This document shows, piece after piece, positions 17,492 to 27,994 of a stretch of DNA of 64,000 nt (its first letter is position 1; every line of letters begins with the position of its first letter). Made by a program: the position numbers and the translations under genes. Origin of the DNA: Robiginitalea marina (lineage in GTDB: Bacteria > Bacteroidota > Bacteroidia > Flavobacteriales > Flavobacteriaceae). Below the pieces are notes generated by a model. The model searched no databases, had not been told where the DNA came from, and saw only the letters and a list, made by a program, of their open reading frames with translations. The stretch spans positions 434,001 to 498,000 of the forward strand of contig NZ_JAMXIB010000001.1 in NCBI RefSeq assembly GCF_024006985.1. Direction: 5' to 3'.

Positions 17492-18958
17492 ATGAAAACC
17501 CTGGTTTTTCAACTCCTGACAATCTTTTGCATTAGCACTGCGCTTTCGCAAACGCCCACCTTCCGGGTCCTCGACGCGCAAACCGAAGAACCCATACCCT
17601 ATGCCACCATTGTCACCGGGGCAGGACGGGGGACCATCACCAATGAGGAGGGGTATTTTACCCTCGATCCCCAGACCCTTAACGGAAAGGGCATCCAGCT
17701 CTCCTGCATGGGCTACCAGTCCATGAAACTTTCCGAAGGGCAGTTGGCCGGGGAAAGGACATTCCGCCTGGTCCCGGCAGCCATCCAGCTCAACGAGGTC
17801 TTGCTAAGCGACCGGGTGCCCACCGCGGACGAAATCATCCGAAAAGTACGCGAAAACCTGCCCGTAAACTATGCAGCCGGGAGCACGCCCTTCAGCATCT
17901 TTTTCAGGGAGTCGGAGTACATGGATTTCGAAACCCTGGAGATGGAGTTGGAAAAAGCCTCAGACCTCGACCGCCGGCAGCTTGAATCGGCCCGGGAAGA
18001 ACTGCGGGAGCTCAGTACCGATATCGAGGAAAGCCAGGCCGTCAAATTCCTGGACTTCAACGGGACCTATCTGCGGGACGGCGACAGCAGCCGCCTGCGG
18101 GTCGGGAGGGCCACCGAACTGGTCGACTCCAAAAGGGACTTCTCCCTGGAGGAAATCCAGGAAAGGGGGCGCCGGATCATCCTCACCCACCTCGACAGTT
18201 CAAAGACCTACAAGGTAAAAACGGGGATGTTCACCATTGAAAAAGACCTCTCCCCTGAACTGGATATGGAAGACTCCCCCAAATCGGACAGCACGGAAAC
18301 CTCCCACCTTAAAGGCGAGCTCGTCGACCTGCTTTCGGTGGCGGGGCTGGAAGAAGGAGGGCGGCTGTTCGGGTTTTTGGACCCCGGTTTGTATAAATAC
18401 GACTTCCTGAAAGCCACTTACTTTGACGGGAACTACATCTTTGCCGTCCGATTCGCCCCGAAAAAGAGGAAGGCCCGTTATGCCGGCACCCTCTACGTGG
18501 ATGCCACTACGTTCGCCATCCTGAAAACCGACTATCAGTTCGCACGCGGGCGGGAAGGTGAAAAGGTGAACTTAAAGCTGTTGCTGGGCATAAAATACGT
18601 GGAAAACCTCGACCGGGGCACAGTGATCTTCAGGAAATCCGAAAACGGGTTTTATCTTCCTTATTACGTTCAAAAAGAATACGGTAACTACATCTATCTG
18701 CACCGAGACTTTACCTTTATCGAGAACAGTCCCTCCCGGAAAAAGGTGCGTTTTGATTTCCTGTTGGAAGGGGGGGTACGGCAAAAGCAAAGCCTTTTGC
18801 TGACTCCGCAGGACCCTCAGGATACGCCGGAGTCCCTCGCCGACTTACCCAGGAAGGTATGGGTTCAGAAACTCGACAGCTACGAACCCACGATCTGGCA
18901 AAATACCGAAATCATTGCGCCCCTGGAGGAGATGAAAAATTTCAGGGTGGCGAACTGA
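17492..18958 (+). CDS. Exported carboxypeptidase-regulatory-like domain protein
   Basis: The 488-residue protein has a signal peptide (MKTLVFQLLTIFCISTALSQ). A CarboxypepD_reg-like beta-sandwich follows (FRVLDAQTEEPIPYATIVTG ... GTITNEEGYF, about residues 25-105), as at the N-terminus of TonB-dependent receptors and many Bacteroidetes envelope proteins. The remaining 380 residues have no barrel or plug seen and contain two long charged helices (EMELEKASDLDRRQLESARE). It is likely a periplasmic or outer-membrane-associated protein of unknown role. The stop lies 1 base from that of the convergent ferredoxin gene. Confidence 0.82.
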   Translation: MKTLVFQLLTIFCISTALSQTPTFRVLDAQTEEPIPYATIVTGAGRGTITNEEGYFTLDPQTLNGKGIQLSCMGYQSMKLSEGQLAGERTFRLVPAAIQLNEVLLSDRVPTADEIIRKVRENLPVNYAAGSTPFSIFFRESEYMDFETLEMELEKASDLDRRQLESAREELRELSTDIEESQAVKFLDFNGTYLRDGDSSRLRVGRATELVDSKRDFSLEEIQERGRRIILTHLDSSKTYKVKTGMFTIEKDLSPELDMEDSPKSDSTETSHLKGELVDLLSVAGLEEGGRLFGFLDPGLYKYDFLKATYFDGNYIFAVRFAPKKRKARYAGTLYVDATTFAILKTDYQFARGREGEKVNLKLLLGIKYVENLDRGTVIFRKSENGFYLPYYVQKEYGNYIYLHRDFTFIENSPSRKKVRFDFLLEGGVRQKQSLLLTPQDPQDTPESLADLPRKVWVQKLDSYEPTIWQNTEIIAPLEEMKNFRVAN

Positions 18959-18959
18959 A

Positions 18960-20504
<1,545 letters not shown>

Positions 20505-20552
20505 ATCCCCGTTAATTTTTCGGAACTTTACGGCCTGTTAAAGCAGCAACCC

Positions 20553-21617
20553 ATGAAAAAGCATAATTTCAGTGCGGGGCCCTCAATCCTGCCCCAGGAA
20601 GTGATGAAAAAGGCCGCTGAGGCCGTCCTGGAATTTAATGGCATGGGGCTCTCCCTCCTGGAGATCTCCCACCGAAGCCCCCAGTTTGTTGAGGTTATGG
20701 AACGCGCCCGAAGCCTTGCCCTGGAGCTGCTGGGACTGGAGGGCAAGGGCTACCAGGCCCTGTTCCTGCAGGGCGGGGCCAGCCTGGAGTTCCTGATGGT
20801 CGCCTACAACCTGCTCGAAAACAAGGCGGGCTATCTCAACACGGGTACCTGGAGCGAGAAGGCCATCAAAGAGGCGCGGTTATTCGGGAGTGTAGTGGAA
20901 ATTGCCTCCTCCAAAGACGAGAATTTCCGATACATCCCCAAGGGCTTTTCAGTGCCCAATGACCTGGACTACCTCCACCTGACCACCAACAACACGATTT
21001 TCGGGACCCAGTTCCGGGAATTCCCCAATACCCGCGTACCCCTGGTGGCCGATATGAGTTCCGACATCTTCTCAAGGAAGCTCGATTTTTCGCGCTTTGA
21101 CCTGATTTATGCCGGGGCCCAGAAAAACATGGGGCCGGCGGGAACCACCCTAGTAGTGGTCAGGGAAGACTTGCTGGGGGGCGTAAGCCGAAAAATTCCA
21201 TCCATGCTCGATTACCAGGTACATATCGCCAAGGAAAGCATGTACAATACCCCGGCGGTTTTTGCCGTCTATGTTTCCCTGCTGACCCTGGAATGGCTTA
21301 AATCCCAGGGCGGGATTTCCGCCATGGAAGCCATAAATGAGAAAAAGGCGCGGCTCCTTTATTCCGAAATCGACCTGAACCCCCTGTTCCAGGGCTATGC
21401 TGCGGAGGAAGACCGTTCCCAGATGAACGTTACCTTCAACCTTACCGAACCCTCTCTGAAGGAGGCGTTTGACCGGATGTGGAAGGAAGCCGGCATCAGT
21501 GGCCTGAACGGGCACCGTTCCGTAGGCGGTTACCGCGCCTCCCTGTACAACGCCCTCCCCATGGAAAGCGTCGGGGTGCTTGTGGATGTCATGAGCGACC
21601 TGGAAAGAAAGGGGTAA
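20553..21617 (+). CDS. serC: Phosphoserine aminotransferase
   Basis: The 354-residue PLP enzyme converts 3-phosphohydroxypyruvate to phosphoserine and also serves PLP synthesis. It begins MKKHNFSAGPSILPQEVM, and the SHRSPQFVEVMERA segment is typical. The PLP lysine lies in LIYAGAQKNMGPAGTT, and the C-terminal GHRSVGGYRASLYNALP holds substrate-binding Arg and His. It is directly upstream of a phosphoglycerate dehydrogenase gene (37-base gap), so the two consecutive steps of serine synthesis sit together. Confidence 0.95.
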   Translation: MKKHNFSAGPSILPQEVMKKAAEAVLEFNGMGLSLLEISHRSPQFVEVMERARSLALELLGLEGKGYQALFLQGGASLEFLMVAYNLLENKAGYLNTGTWSEKAIKEARLFGSVVEIASSKDENFRYIPKGFSVPNDLDYLHLTTNNTIFGTQFREFPNTRVPLVADMSSDIFSRKLDFSRFDLIYAGAQKNMGPAGTTLVVVREDLLGGVSRKIPSMLDYQVHIAKESMYNTPAVFAVYVSLLTLEWLKSQGGISAMEAINEKKARLLYSEIDLNPLFQGYAAEEDRSQMNVTFNLTEPSLKEAFDRMWKEAGISGLNGHRSVGGYRASLYNALPMESVGVLVDVMSDLERKG

Positions 21618-21639
21618 CCCCGGAAAGGGTCGACTTCCC

Positions 21640-21647
21640 TATATTTG
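21640..21647 (+). promoter_or_regulatory. -7 box between serC and serA
   Basis: TATATTTG ends 7 bases before the serA ATG at 21655. It suggests an internal promoter that gives a near-leaderless transcript. Confidence 0.4.
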
Positions 21648-21654
21648 CACCCCT

Positions 21655-22605
21655 ATGGTTATACTAGCAAACGATGGCATTTCTACGGCTGCCCTGGAGG
21701 CCCTTGAAAATGAAGGCTTCCGGGTTATCAATACCCGTGTGGCCCAACAACAGTTAATCCCCTTTATACAGGAGCACGAGGTATCAGCCCTGCTGGTGCG
21801 CTCCGCCACCCAGGTGGGACGGGACGTAATCGATGCCTGCCCGGGCCTGAAGCTGATTGGCCGGGCCGGGGTGGGGGTCGACAATATTGATGTGGGGTAT
21901 GCGCGCAAGAAGGGCCTCCACGTAGTCAATACCCCTGAGGCCTCCTCCGATTCGGTGGCCGAACTGGTTTTCGCACACCTCTATGGGGGGGCCCGTTTCC
22001 TGCATGAGGCCAACCGGAATATGCCCCTGGAGGGCGACCTGCACTTTAACGCCCTGAAGAAATCGTTTCAGGGAGGGACGGAGCTCAGGGGCAAAACCCT
22101 CGGAATCATCGGTTTTGGCCGTATTGGGAAGGCAGTGGCCCGAATCGCGTTGGGGGCAGGCATGAAAGTCGTTTTTGCGGACCGCAATGCCTCAGAAGAG
22201 CGTATCCGCCTGGAGTTCTATGACGGGCAGTCCGTTGAATTTACCCTCCACCCCTCCTCCATGGAGCAGCTCCTTTCAACATCCGATTTTGTGACGCTCC
22301 ATGTCCCCTCCCAGGAGGATCCGGTCATCGGGCAAAAGGAATTGCGCATGATGAAGGAAGGGGCGGCCCTGGTCAACACCTCCAGGGGCGGGGTAATCGA
22401 TGAGGTGGCCCTTGTGGAAGCCCTCGATGCCGGGAAGATCCGTTTTGCCGGACTCGATGTGTTCGCTTCTGAACCCCGTCCGGAAGTACAGCTCCTGATG
22501 CACCCCAGGCTTTCCCTTACCCCGCACATAGGGGCCTCAACCCTTGAAGCCCAGGAGCGCATTGGAAAAGAGCTGGCTGCCCAGGTAATTGCCCTTTTGA
22601 AATAG
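21655..22605 (+). CDS. serA: D-3-phosphoglycerate dehydrogenase (short type)
   Basis: The 316-residue D-2-hydroxyacid dehydrogenase is assigned as the first enzyme of serine synthesis by its position after serC. The NAD motif is [18 protein letters not shown] (about 145-162). The catalytic Arg is in [13 protein letters not shown], the Glu in FASEPRPE and the His in LTPHIGAST. It lacks the C-terminal ACT domain, so serine feedback of the E. coli kind is not expected. Other D-2-hydroxyacid substrates cannot be excluded. Confidence 0.88.
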   Translation: MVILANDGISTAALEALENEGFRVINTRVAQQQLIPFIQEHEVSALLVRSATQVGRDVIDACPGLKLIGRAGVGVDNIDVGYARKKGLHVVNTPEASSDSVAELVFAHLYGGARFLHEANRNMPLEGDLHFNALKKSFQGGTELRGKTLGIIGFGRIGKAVARIALGAGMKVVFADRNASEERIRLEFYDGQSVEFTLHPSSMEQLLSTSDFVTLHVPSQEDPVIGQKELRMMKEGAALVNTSRGGVIDEVALVEALDAGKIRFAGLDVFASEPRPEVQLLMHPRLSLTPHIGASTLEAQERIGKELAAQVIALLK

Positions 22606-22634
22606 CATTCCATCGCACCCCGACCGGGTAAGGA

Positions 22635-23291
22635 CTACTTTCGGGTTATTTTCCACTGGTCGAACTGCAGGTAAATGGCTCCTTTCTGTTCCGGCTCGGC
22701 TTTTAGTTTTTCCCGGTCCACCTGGGTGTCCTTCCCCAGGAACCTGAGGGGGATCCGGATGCCGGAAACCTCGAACCCCACCCTGATCTGGCGGGGAAGC
22801 ACATCCCCGGCCGCCCCATAGGTATAGGTTATGTCGTAAACCCCGTTTTTCCTGGTGTGGATTTCAGATTTAAGGAGCTGCAGCCCAAGGGGGTCGAGCC
22901 AGAGGGTGGCAATGGAATAGTCCGACTGGTCGGTGGTGGGAATAACCTTGATCAGCTCGCAGGCCTTTCCTTCGAGCATAACCCGCCCAAGGCTGAGGGT
23001 CATGAAGGGGTATTCATAGAGCTCCCCCAGGGTGAAATCTAGTCCGCGCTTGGGGATCATCGTAAAATCTTCCGAAGCAATGGTGAGGGGTTTTCCGCGT
23101 TCGTAGCGGATATCGGCGTACTTCACCGGCATGTTTACAAAACTGACATCCACCTCCATGCGCACCCTGGCTTCGAACCGCTCAACCGAATCGAGGCGGG
23201 TTTTGAGCCGGTCCAGAAGGGGGTCGACCTCCTGGGCAGGGAGCCCGGAGGCCATGAACAGGAAGGCCAGAATCGCAGGTAACCGCTTCAT
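22635..23291 (-). CDS. Exported LolA-like/outer-membrane lipoprotein-sorting-type protein
   Basis: The 218-residue protein has a signal peptide (MKRLPAILAFLFMASGLPAQ). It consists of beta-strand-rich sequence with paired aromatic and charged residues, ending LQFDQWKITRK. The overall pattern (signal, helix LLDRLKTRLDSVERFEARVR, then beta sheet) resembles LolA/LolB-fold lipoprotein carriers, but this is a fold guess. The start ATG at 23291 overlaps the stop of the ABC permease (ATGA), making it the last gene of a four-gene coupled unit. That points to a periplasmic partner of the transporter. Confidence 0.72.
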   Translation of the reverse strand: MKRLPAILAFLFMASGLPAQEVDPLLDRLKTRLDSVERFEARVRMEVDVSFVNMPVKYADIRYERGKPLTIASEDFTMIPKRGLDFTLGELYEYPFMTLSLGRVMLEGKACELIKVIPTTDQSDYSIATLWLDPLGLQLLKSEIHTRKNGVYDITYTYGAAGDVLPRQIRVGFEVSGIRIPLRFLGKDTQVDREKLKAEPEQKGAIYLQFDQWKITRK

Positions 23292-24118
23292 TTTACATCT
23301 CGTTTTACAAAAATCATGGCGCCAAGGGCAGCTGTGCCAAGGGTGTAACCCCAAAGGACCAGGTTTTTTTTAAGGATCACCCCCCAGGGGATCTCCGAAT
23401 AAAAAAGATATTGCCAGCTGTCGGTCAATTTCGGGAGGAAAAAGTAGTCATAAAAAACCGAGTCCATATCGAGGCGAAGCAAAAGCGTATTGATGATCAG
23501 GAAAATGGCTGCCACGATCCAGGTGACGGTCGCCTCTTTGAATATGACGGCAAGGGTAAGGCTGGTAACGGCGTAAAACATCATGGTATTGCTGCCTGTG
23601 ATAAAGGCATACAGCAGGCGGCGAATCGCCTCGGGGTGCTCAAAGAAACTGAGCCCGTCCAGAAAGACAACCAGGTCGCCCCTGCCGAAAAACGCATAGC
23701 TGACCCCGAAGGTGCTTCCGGCCAGCAGGACAAGGATGGCCCCGGTAAAGACCAGGGCCGCCAGGTATTTGCTGACGATCAGCCCACCCCTTGAAACCGG
23801 CTGCAACAGGGTCGCTTCCACGGTACGATCCTTGTATTCCACCGTGAGGAACCCGGAGACAACGATCATCAGGATAAGGGGCATATGGAACCAAAAGGAG
23901 TTAAGGACCAGGTAAATCACCAGGTTTCCATTCATAAGGTCCCCCTGGAATTCGAAAGACTCCCGGAGGTTTTCAAGCAGCACTTCCAAAATTTCGCGCC
24001 CCTGATAGAAGGCACTCATCAGGATAAACCCTTCCAGCACCAGGACTGCCCCCACCGCATAATAGGTTTGGCGCTGTCTGCTTATTTTGAACAATTCCAT
24101 AAGGACAAGCTGCATCAT
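23288..24118 (-). CDS. ABC-2 type transporter permease
   Basis: The 276-residue protein has six predicted membrane helices: near residues 20-38, 78-98, 115-140 (LAALVFTGAILVLLAGSTFG), 168-188, 193-213 and 245-270. EYKDRTVEATLLQPVSRGGL is the cytoplasmic segment typical of ABC-2 exporters. The gene overlaps the upstream ATPase gene and the downstream LolA-like gene by ATGA, so the three are translationally coupled. Substrate unknown. Confidence 0.88.
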   Translation of the reverse strand: MMQLVLMELFKISRQRQTYYAVGAVLVLEGFILMSAFYQGREILEVLLENLRESFEFQGDLMNGNLVIYLVLNSFWFHMPLILMIVVSGFLTVEYKDRTVEATLLQPVSRGGLIVSKYLAALVFTGAILVLLAGSTFGVSYAFFGRGDLVVFLDGLSFFEHPEAIRRLLYAFITGSNTMMFYAVTSLTLAVIFKEATVTWIVAAIFLIINTLLLRLDMDSVFYDYFFLPKLTDSWQYLFYSEIPWGVILKKNLVLWGYTLGTAALGAMIFVKRDVK

Positions 24119-24975
24119 GGAATCTCCTTTTCAAAGAGTGCATACAGGTTGGTCTGGGGAATACACGCCGTTACATTCACCCCTTGCTCCGCCGACAATT
24201 CCCTTAAGACATCCGATATTTCCCTGCCATTTAGGGTAAGCATGGCTGCTGTGCTGCCAACCTCGGCCCCCAGCGCCTTAAGAAGGCGGGAATGTTGTAA
24301 TCCGGTTCCATACAGGAGGTATCCGCCAACAGCCTTTCCAAAGACCTCGCTTGCAGGGCCATGCCGCACAATTTCGCCATGGTTGATTACGGAAAGGGTA
24401 TCGCAAAGGCCCCCGAGTTCTGCCAGGTTGTGGGACGAAAGCAGGATGGCCATGTCCTGTTCACGGGCCAGGGTACGGATCCGATCCTGCAGGGAACGGA
24501 TCCCAATGGGATCCAATCCGGAAAAAGGTTCATCCAGGATTACGCATTCGGGGGAATTCAGCAAAGCCACGGCCAGGCCCAGGCGCTGTTTCATCCCCAT
24601 GGAGTAGTTCCGCACCGGGTCCTTCCTCCCTGGCGCCAGCCCTACCCGTTCCATTAGGCCTTCATAGGCTTTCCGGCCGAAATCCAGGCCCTGGATCCGG
24701 GAGAATACCCTGAGGTTGTCATAGGCTGAAAGGTAGTTGTAGAGGGCCGGTTTCTCGATAATCCCCCCCAGGGGTTTGGCCGATTGTGAATGCACCACCA
24801 ACTGGCCGGAGTCGCGGCTCACCAGCCCGAGAAGGATGCGGAAGAGGGTGGTCTTTCCGGCTCCGTTGGGTCCGATCAACCCCGCGATTTCGCCCTTTAG
24901 GCAAGAAAGGGAAACCCCGCGCAGTACGGCCCTCGTTCCATAGGATTTACAGATCTCCCTGGCGGCCACGATCAT
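24115..24975 (-). CDS. ABC transporter ATP-binding protein
   Basis: The 286-residue ATPase has Walker A GPNGAGKTT, signature YSMGMKQRL (the LSGGQ variant common in ABC-2 drug and antibiotic exporters), Walker B CVILDEPFSGLDP and the H-loop SSHNLAEL. The C-terminal 60 residues form the small regulatory domain of CcmA/NatA-type ATPases. The start is taken at 24975 (MIVAAREICKSYG) because that ATG overlaps the preceding stop as ATGA; 24990 is an alternative. It pairs with the permease at 23288. Confidence 0.92.
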   Translation of the reverse strand: MIVAAREICKSYGTRAVLRGVSLSCLKGEIAGLIGPNGAGKTTLFRILLGLVSRDSGQLVVHSQSAKPLGGIIEKPALYNYLSAYDNLRVFSRIQGLDFGRKAYEGLMERVGLAPGRKDPVRNYSMGMKQRLGLAVALLNSPECVILDEPFSGLDPIGIRSLQDRIRTLAREQDMAILLSSHNLAELGGLCDTLSVINHGEIVRHGPASEVFGKAVGGYLLYGTGLQHSRLLKALGAEVGSTAAMLTLNGREISDVLRELSAEQGVNVTACIPQTNLYALFEKEIP

Positions 24976-25514
24976 GTCTCTGCCTGCCATTGAAGATTCC
25001 GGTACTCGAATTTAGGACGGTAATGTTTCTCCAGGAAGGTGCGCTTCCAAAAGGCTTTTCGGATCAGGAATAAAGGGTCTCGAATCATGAAATAGGGCAC
25101 ATAATGATACCACCTGACGCCCCGATGCTGGTAGTAATCTGCCACTTCCTTTTCCAGGCCCAGTTCGCGGGCGGCCTGCAGGGCAGCAGCCCGCTGGCAT
25201 TTGGACCCGATAAACCGGTCGGCCAGCCGCGGGCGGAAGCCATAGGCATAAAACAGGTCTTTGGCCTTTTTATAGTCCTGGAAGCGCGACCACCCGTCCA
25301 TGATTACCAGGAAGATATGGATAAAAGAAAACATAAATGACCAGATCCAAAACCCGATCCAGAAAATGTTACCCAGGGCCAGGGCGGCCTTGAGCATTTC
25401 CCAGTACACCAGGGACTCCAGCAGGAAGAGCAGCAGGGCACCGTGCAGCAGGCGGCCAACCCGGTAATAGGATACCAGGGGATGCGGTTGCCTCGGGATC
25501 ATGGAAAACTGCAT
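24972..25514 (-). CDS. Membrane protein of unknown function, first gene of ABC unit
   Basis: The 180-residue protein has two strongly hydrophobic stretches (ALLLFLLESLVYWEM at about 27-41 and FWIGFWIWSFMFSFIHIFLV at about 51-70). A soluble part rich in Arg, Tyr and Trp follows (RGVRWYHYVPYFMIRD). Similar proteins occur in flavobacteria (recalled) but no function is known to me. The stop overlaps the ATPase start by ATGA, linking it to the transporter. Confidence 0.75.
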   Translation of the reverse strand: MQFSMIPRQPHPLVSYYRVGRLLHGALLLFLLESLVYWEMLKAALALGNIFWIGFWIWSFMFSFIHIFLVIMDGWSRFQDYKKAKDLFYAYGFRPRLADRFIGSKCQRAAALQAARELGLEKEVADYYQHRGVRWYHYVPYFMIRDPLFLIRKAFWKRTFLEKHYRPKFEYRNLQWQAET

Positions 25515-25662
25515 TGGGTAAATATATAAATTGTACCTAAAACCAACACCATTTGGCCCTTTCCACGGTACTTTTTAGAGATTTAAGATTAAAATCACCT
25601 GCTGAACCCCGGCGTATTTAAATAGATTCCTTAGATTTCTGGCGTCAAAAAAATATCTGAAA

Positions 25663-26286
25663 ATGTCTGAAATCCTGAACCTGCTGAAGGGTTCCCTTGG
25701 AAGTGAAATGATCCGGGGTGTTGCCCGCGAAACCGGCCAGCCGGAAGACAAAACGGCCGATGTGCTGCAAATGGCCATGCCCCTGCTGCTGGGGGCCATG
25801 AAAAAAAATGCGTCCACCCCCCAGGGGGCAGAAGGGCTGATGAAGGCCCTGTCTTCAAAGCACGACGGGAGTATCCTGGATAACCTCGGGGGCCTTTTCG
25901 GGGGAGGTATCGACCAGAGTGTACTGAATGACGGGGCAGGGATCCTCGGCCATGTCCTGGGGGGCAGGCAGCCGATGGTGGAAAATGCCCTAAGCCAGAA
26001 ATCGGGGATCGATGCTTCTACCATTGCCAATATCCTGAAAATTGCGGCCCCCATAGTCATGGGCTATCTCGGGCGGCAACAGAGCCAGGCCAATATCGCC
26101 GACGCCGGGGGGATGGATGCCCTTCTCGGAAGCCTTCTCGGCGGACAACAAAGCCAGGGCATGGACATGTTCTCCGCCCTGCTCGATGCCGATGGGGACG
26201 GCAGCATCATCGATGACGTTTCCGACATGGTCCAGGGAAAGAAAGGAGGCCTTGGCGGATTGCTGGGGGGCCTTTTCGGGAAGTAA
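25663..26286 (+). CDS. DUF937 (YidB-like) protein
   Basis: The 207-residue protein begins MSEILNLLKGSLGSEMIRGV. It carries the features of DUF937: PEDKTADVLQMAMPLLLGAM, then Gly/Asn-rich segments (NLGGLFGGGIDQSVL, ILGHVLGG) and a second KTADVLQM-like helix (SGIDASTIANILKIAAPIVM). The C-terminus is repetitive (GGLGGLLGGLFGK). A LLDADGDGSIIDDV segment resembles a calcium-binding loop. It is probably a soluble protein; cellular role unknown. Confidence 0.85.
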   Translation: MSEILNLLKGSLGSEMIRGVARETGQPEDKTADVLQMAMPLLLGAMKKNASTPQGAEGLMKALSSKHDGSILDNLGGLFGGGIDQSVLNDGAGILGHVLGGRQPMVENALSQKSGIDASTIANILKIAAPIVMGYLGRQQSQANIADAGGMDALLGSLLGGQQSQGMDMFSALLDADGDGSIIDDVSDMVQGKKGGLGGLLGGLFGK

Positions 26287-26316
26287 TCCTTCGTTCCCGA
26301 ACCGTTAAGCCCTATT

Positions 26317-26345
26317 CCGCCTGCTATGAGCCGGCGGTTTTTTTT
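26317..26345 (+). terminator. Intrinsic terminator after DUF937 gene
   Basis: CCGCCTGC (26317-26324) and GCCGGCGG (26330-26337) pair with one mismatch around a 5-base loop, followed by eight T (26338-26345). The rest of the 274-base spacer to 26560 shows nothing else I recognise except a -7 box. Confidence 0.85.
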
Positions 26346-26535
26346 GTCCTGTGGGGTGTTGAAGCCCCTGAAACCGGTAAATGGAATAAGAACTTCCCTC
26401 TTCCCTGTTGGCCTGTATGAGTTCAACGGGTGTCTACGGCCATAAGGCAGGTTTGTCCGTGGCTGTGCGAAGGGAGCAGTCTTTCCCTTGCGGAAAAGCA
26501 GGCCGGCGGCATTTTCTTTGAAGGCTGTAATTCTA

Positions 26536-26543
26536 TACCTTTG
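26536..26543 (+). promoter_or_regulatory. -7 box of DUF6787 gene
   Basis: TACCTTTG lies 17 bases before the ATG at 26561. A TTG occurs at 26518-26520 with a shortish 15-base spacer. Confidence 0.45.
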
Positions 26544-26560
26544 ACCTCCAAATCCTGCAG

Positions 26561-26881
26561 ATGAATCGACTCAAGCAACGGTGGGGGATCACCTCGAATT
26601 GGCAGCTTGCCCTGATCCTGGTCGTCTTTGCCATTACCGGATCGTCCTCAGTATATGTCGCCCGCCCAGTACTGGAGTGGATCGGCCTGCGTCCCGGAAC
26701 CCTTACAGAGGCCTGGTGGGGCGACTGGATCTACTGGACCTTGCGGATCCTGATCCTTTTTCCCATATACCAGGTACTGCTGGTCGCCATAGGTTGGGTT
26801 TTTGGCCAGTTCAGTTTTTTCTGGAACTTTGAAAAGAAGATGCTTCGCCGCATGGGCCTTGGGTTCCTTTTGCGCTCCTGA
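26561..26881 (+). CDS. DUF6787 family membrane protein
   Basis: The 106-residue protein begins MNRLKQRWGITSNWQLALIL. It has two or three membrane helices (QLALILVVFAITGSSSVYVA; ILILFPIYQVLLVAIGWVFG) and a C-terminal FFWNFEKKMLRRMG. The sequence matches the flavobacterial DUF6787 pattern (recalled). Function unknown. It is a single gene facing a convergent small membrane protein. Confidence 0.82.
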   Translation: MNRLKQRWGITSNWQLALILVVFAITGSSSVYVARPVLEWIGLRPGTLTEAWWGDWIYWTLRILILFPIYQVLLVAIGWVFGQFSFFWNFEKKMLRRMGLGFLLRS

Positions 26882-26921
26882 GGCGGAACTGAGCCTCCTG
26901 CATCCCTGGGGCCATGGGCTG

Positions 26922-27203
26922 CTAAGCGGGCTGAGCGCCTTTAGTCCGGCTAAGCAGGTAAGTGTACACCCACATCAGGGTAAAGGTGGGAATCAGGTCC
27001 AGTCCGGGGAAAATCTCTTCCACAAAAGCGATGATACCGGCTACCCGTCCCTTTTTGCCCGGATACAGGCGGGTCATGCACCAGGCGGCCACAGGGGCCC
27101 ACAGCACGTCCAGGAAATCCCCAAGGCCCGGTAAGAGCAGCGAAGCCATTCCCACCCCGTCGAGCACGAGACCCAGCACCAGTTTTTTGTATTTACCGTC
27201 CAT
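26922..27203 (-). CDS. Small membrane protein of unknown function
   Basis: The 93-residue protein has three hydrophobic segments (LVLGLVLDGVGMASLLLPGL; VLWAPVAAWCMTRLY; LIPTFTLMWVYTYLL). Acidic residues lie in the first, third and inter-helix regions. Similar short proteins exist in flavobacteria (recalled). It follows folE on the same strand with a 28-base gap, so it is possibly co-transcribed with it. Confidence 0.7.
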   Translation of the reverse strand: MDGKYKKLVLGLVLDGVGMASLLLPGLGDFLDVLWAPVAAWCMTRLYPGKKGRVAGIIAFVEEIFPGLDLIPTFTLMWVYTYLLSRTKGAQPA

Positions 27204-27231
27204 CCTCTTGAGATTTCTTCAAATCAGGAGT

Positions 27232-27828
27232 TCAGGAAAGGTCTGAACTGATCAGTTTAAGGAATTCGTTTCGGGTTTCGATTTTCTCGAATTGGCCCCT
27301 GAAGCCGGAAGTAGTGGTCACGGAATTCTGTTTTTGTACCCCGCGCATCATCATGCACATATGGGCTGCCTCGATGACCACAGCGACCCCTTTGGGCTTG
27401 AGCGTCTGGTTGATGCATTCCACAATATCATCGGTCAGGCGTTCCTGAACCTGAAGGCGGCGTGCAAAGACATCTACCACCCTGGGGATCTTGCTCAGGC
27501 CCACAATATGCCCGTCAGGGATATAGGCGACGTGCGCCTTACCGAAAAAAGGGAGCATATGGTGTTCACAGAGGGAATATACTTCAATGTCCTTGATGAT
27601 GACCATTTCACTGTAAGATTCCGTAAACATGGCCCCCTTCAGGATTTCCACGGCATCCTGCCGGTACCCCTGGGTGAGGAAAAGCATGGCCTTTGCTGCC
27701 CGCTCCGGGGTTTTCAAGAGGCCTTCGCGGCCGGTATCCTCCCCGATCTCCCCGAGGATACGCTCGTATGAATTCCGTACCTCCTGGGTAATTTCAATAT
27801 TGTATTCTTCCAAATATCTGTAGGGCAT
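27232..27828 (-). CDS. folE: GTP cyclohydrolase I
   Basis: The 198-residue enzyme makes dihydroneopterin triphosphate from GTP for folate and pterin synthesis. The zinc and active-site motifs are [20 protein letters not shown] (Cys, His, His) and [18 protein letters not shown] (second Cys). [20 protein letters not shown] is the conserved middle segment. The start is the ATG at 27828 ([13 protein letters not shown]), which gives normal FolE length; the open frame extends upstream without homologous sequence. Confidence 0.95.
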   Translation of the reverse strand: MPYRYLEEYNIEITQEVRNSYERILGEIGEDTGREGLLKTPERAAKAMLFLTQGYRQDAVEILKGAMFTESYSEMVIIKDIEVYSLCEHHMLPFFGKAHVAYIPDGHIVGLSKIPRVVDVFARRLQVQERLTDDIVECINQTLKPKGVAVVIEAAHMCMMMRGVQKQNSVTTTSGFRGQFEKIETRNEFLKLISSDLS

Positions 27829-27994
27829 GGCGCTGCGATTTTTTTTTAAAGATGCTAAAAAAATATGACTTGCCCGGGGTCCCGGGGAGGAAAGGACGCC
27901 CGGAAAGGATGGTCCCTTTCTCCGCCTATGGCTAACCGGCCTCCATTTTGACAATTCTGGTCGAATGCGTACTTTCAACCCCTGAACGCATTCC

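Noticed and set aside
26400-26530. Possible structured RNA in the spacer before the DUF6787 gene
   Set aside because: Several short GC-rich inverted pieces were seen but no match to a tRNA, 5S RNA, riboswitch or known small RNA pattern.
27229-27249. Perfect 7-base hairpin at the folE 3' end
   Set aside because: AGTTCAG/CTGAACT has no T-run on either strand, so terminator function is not supported.
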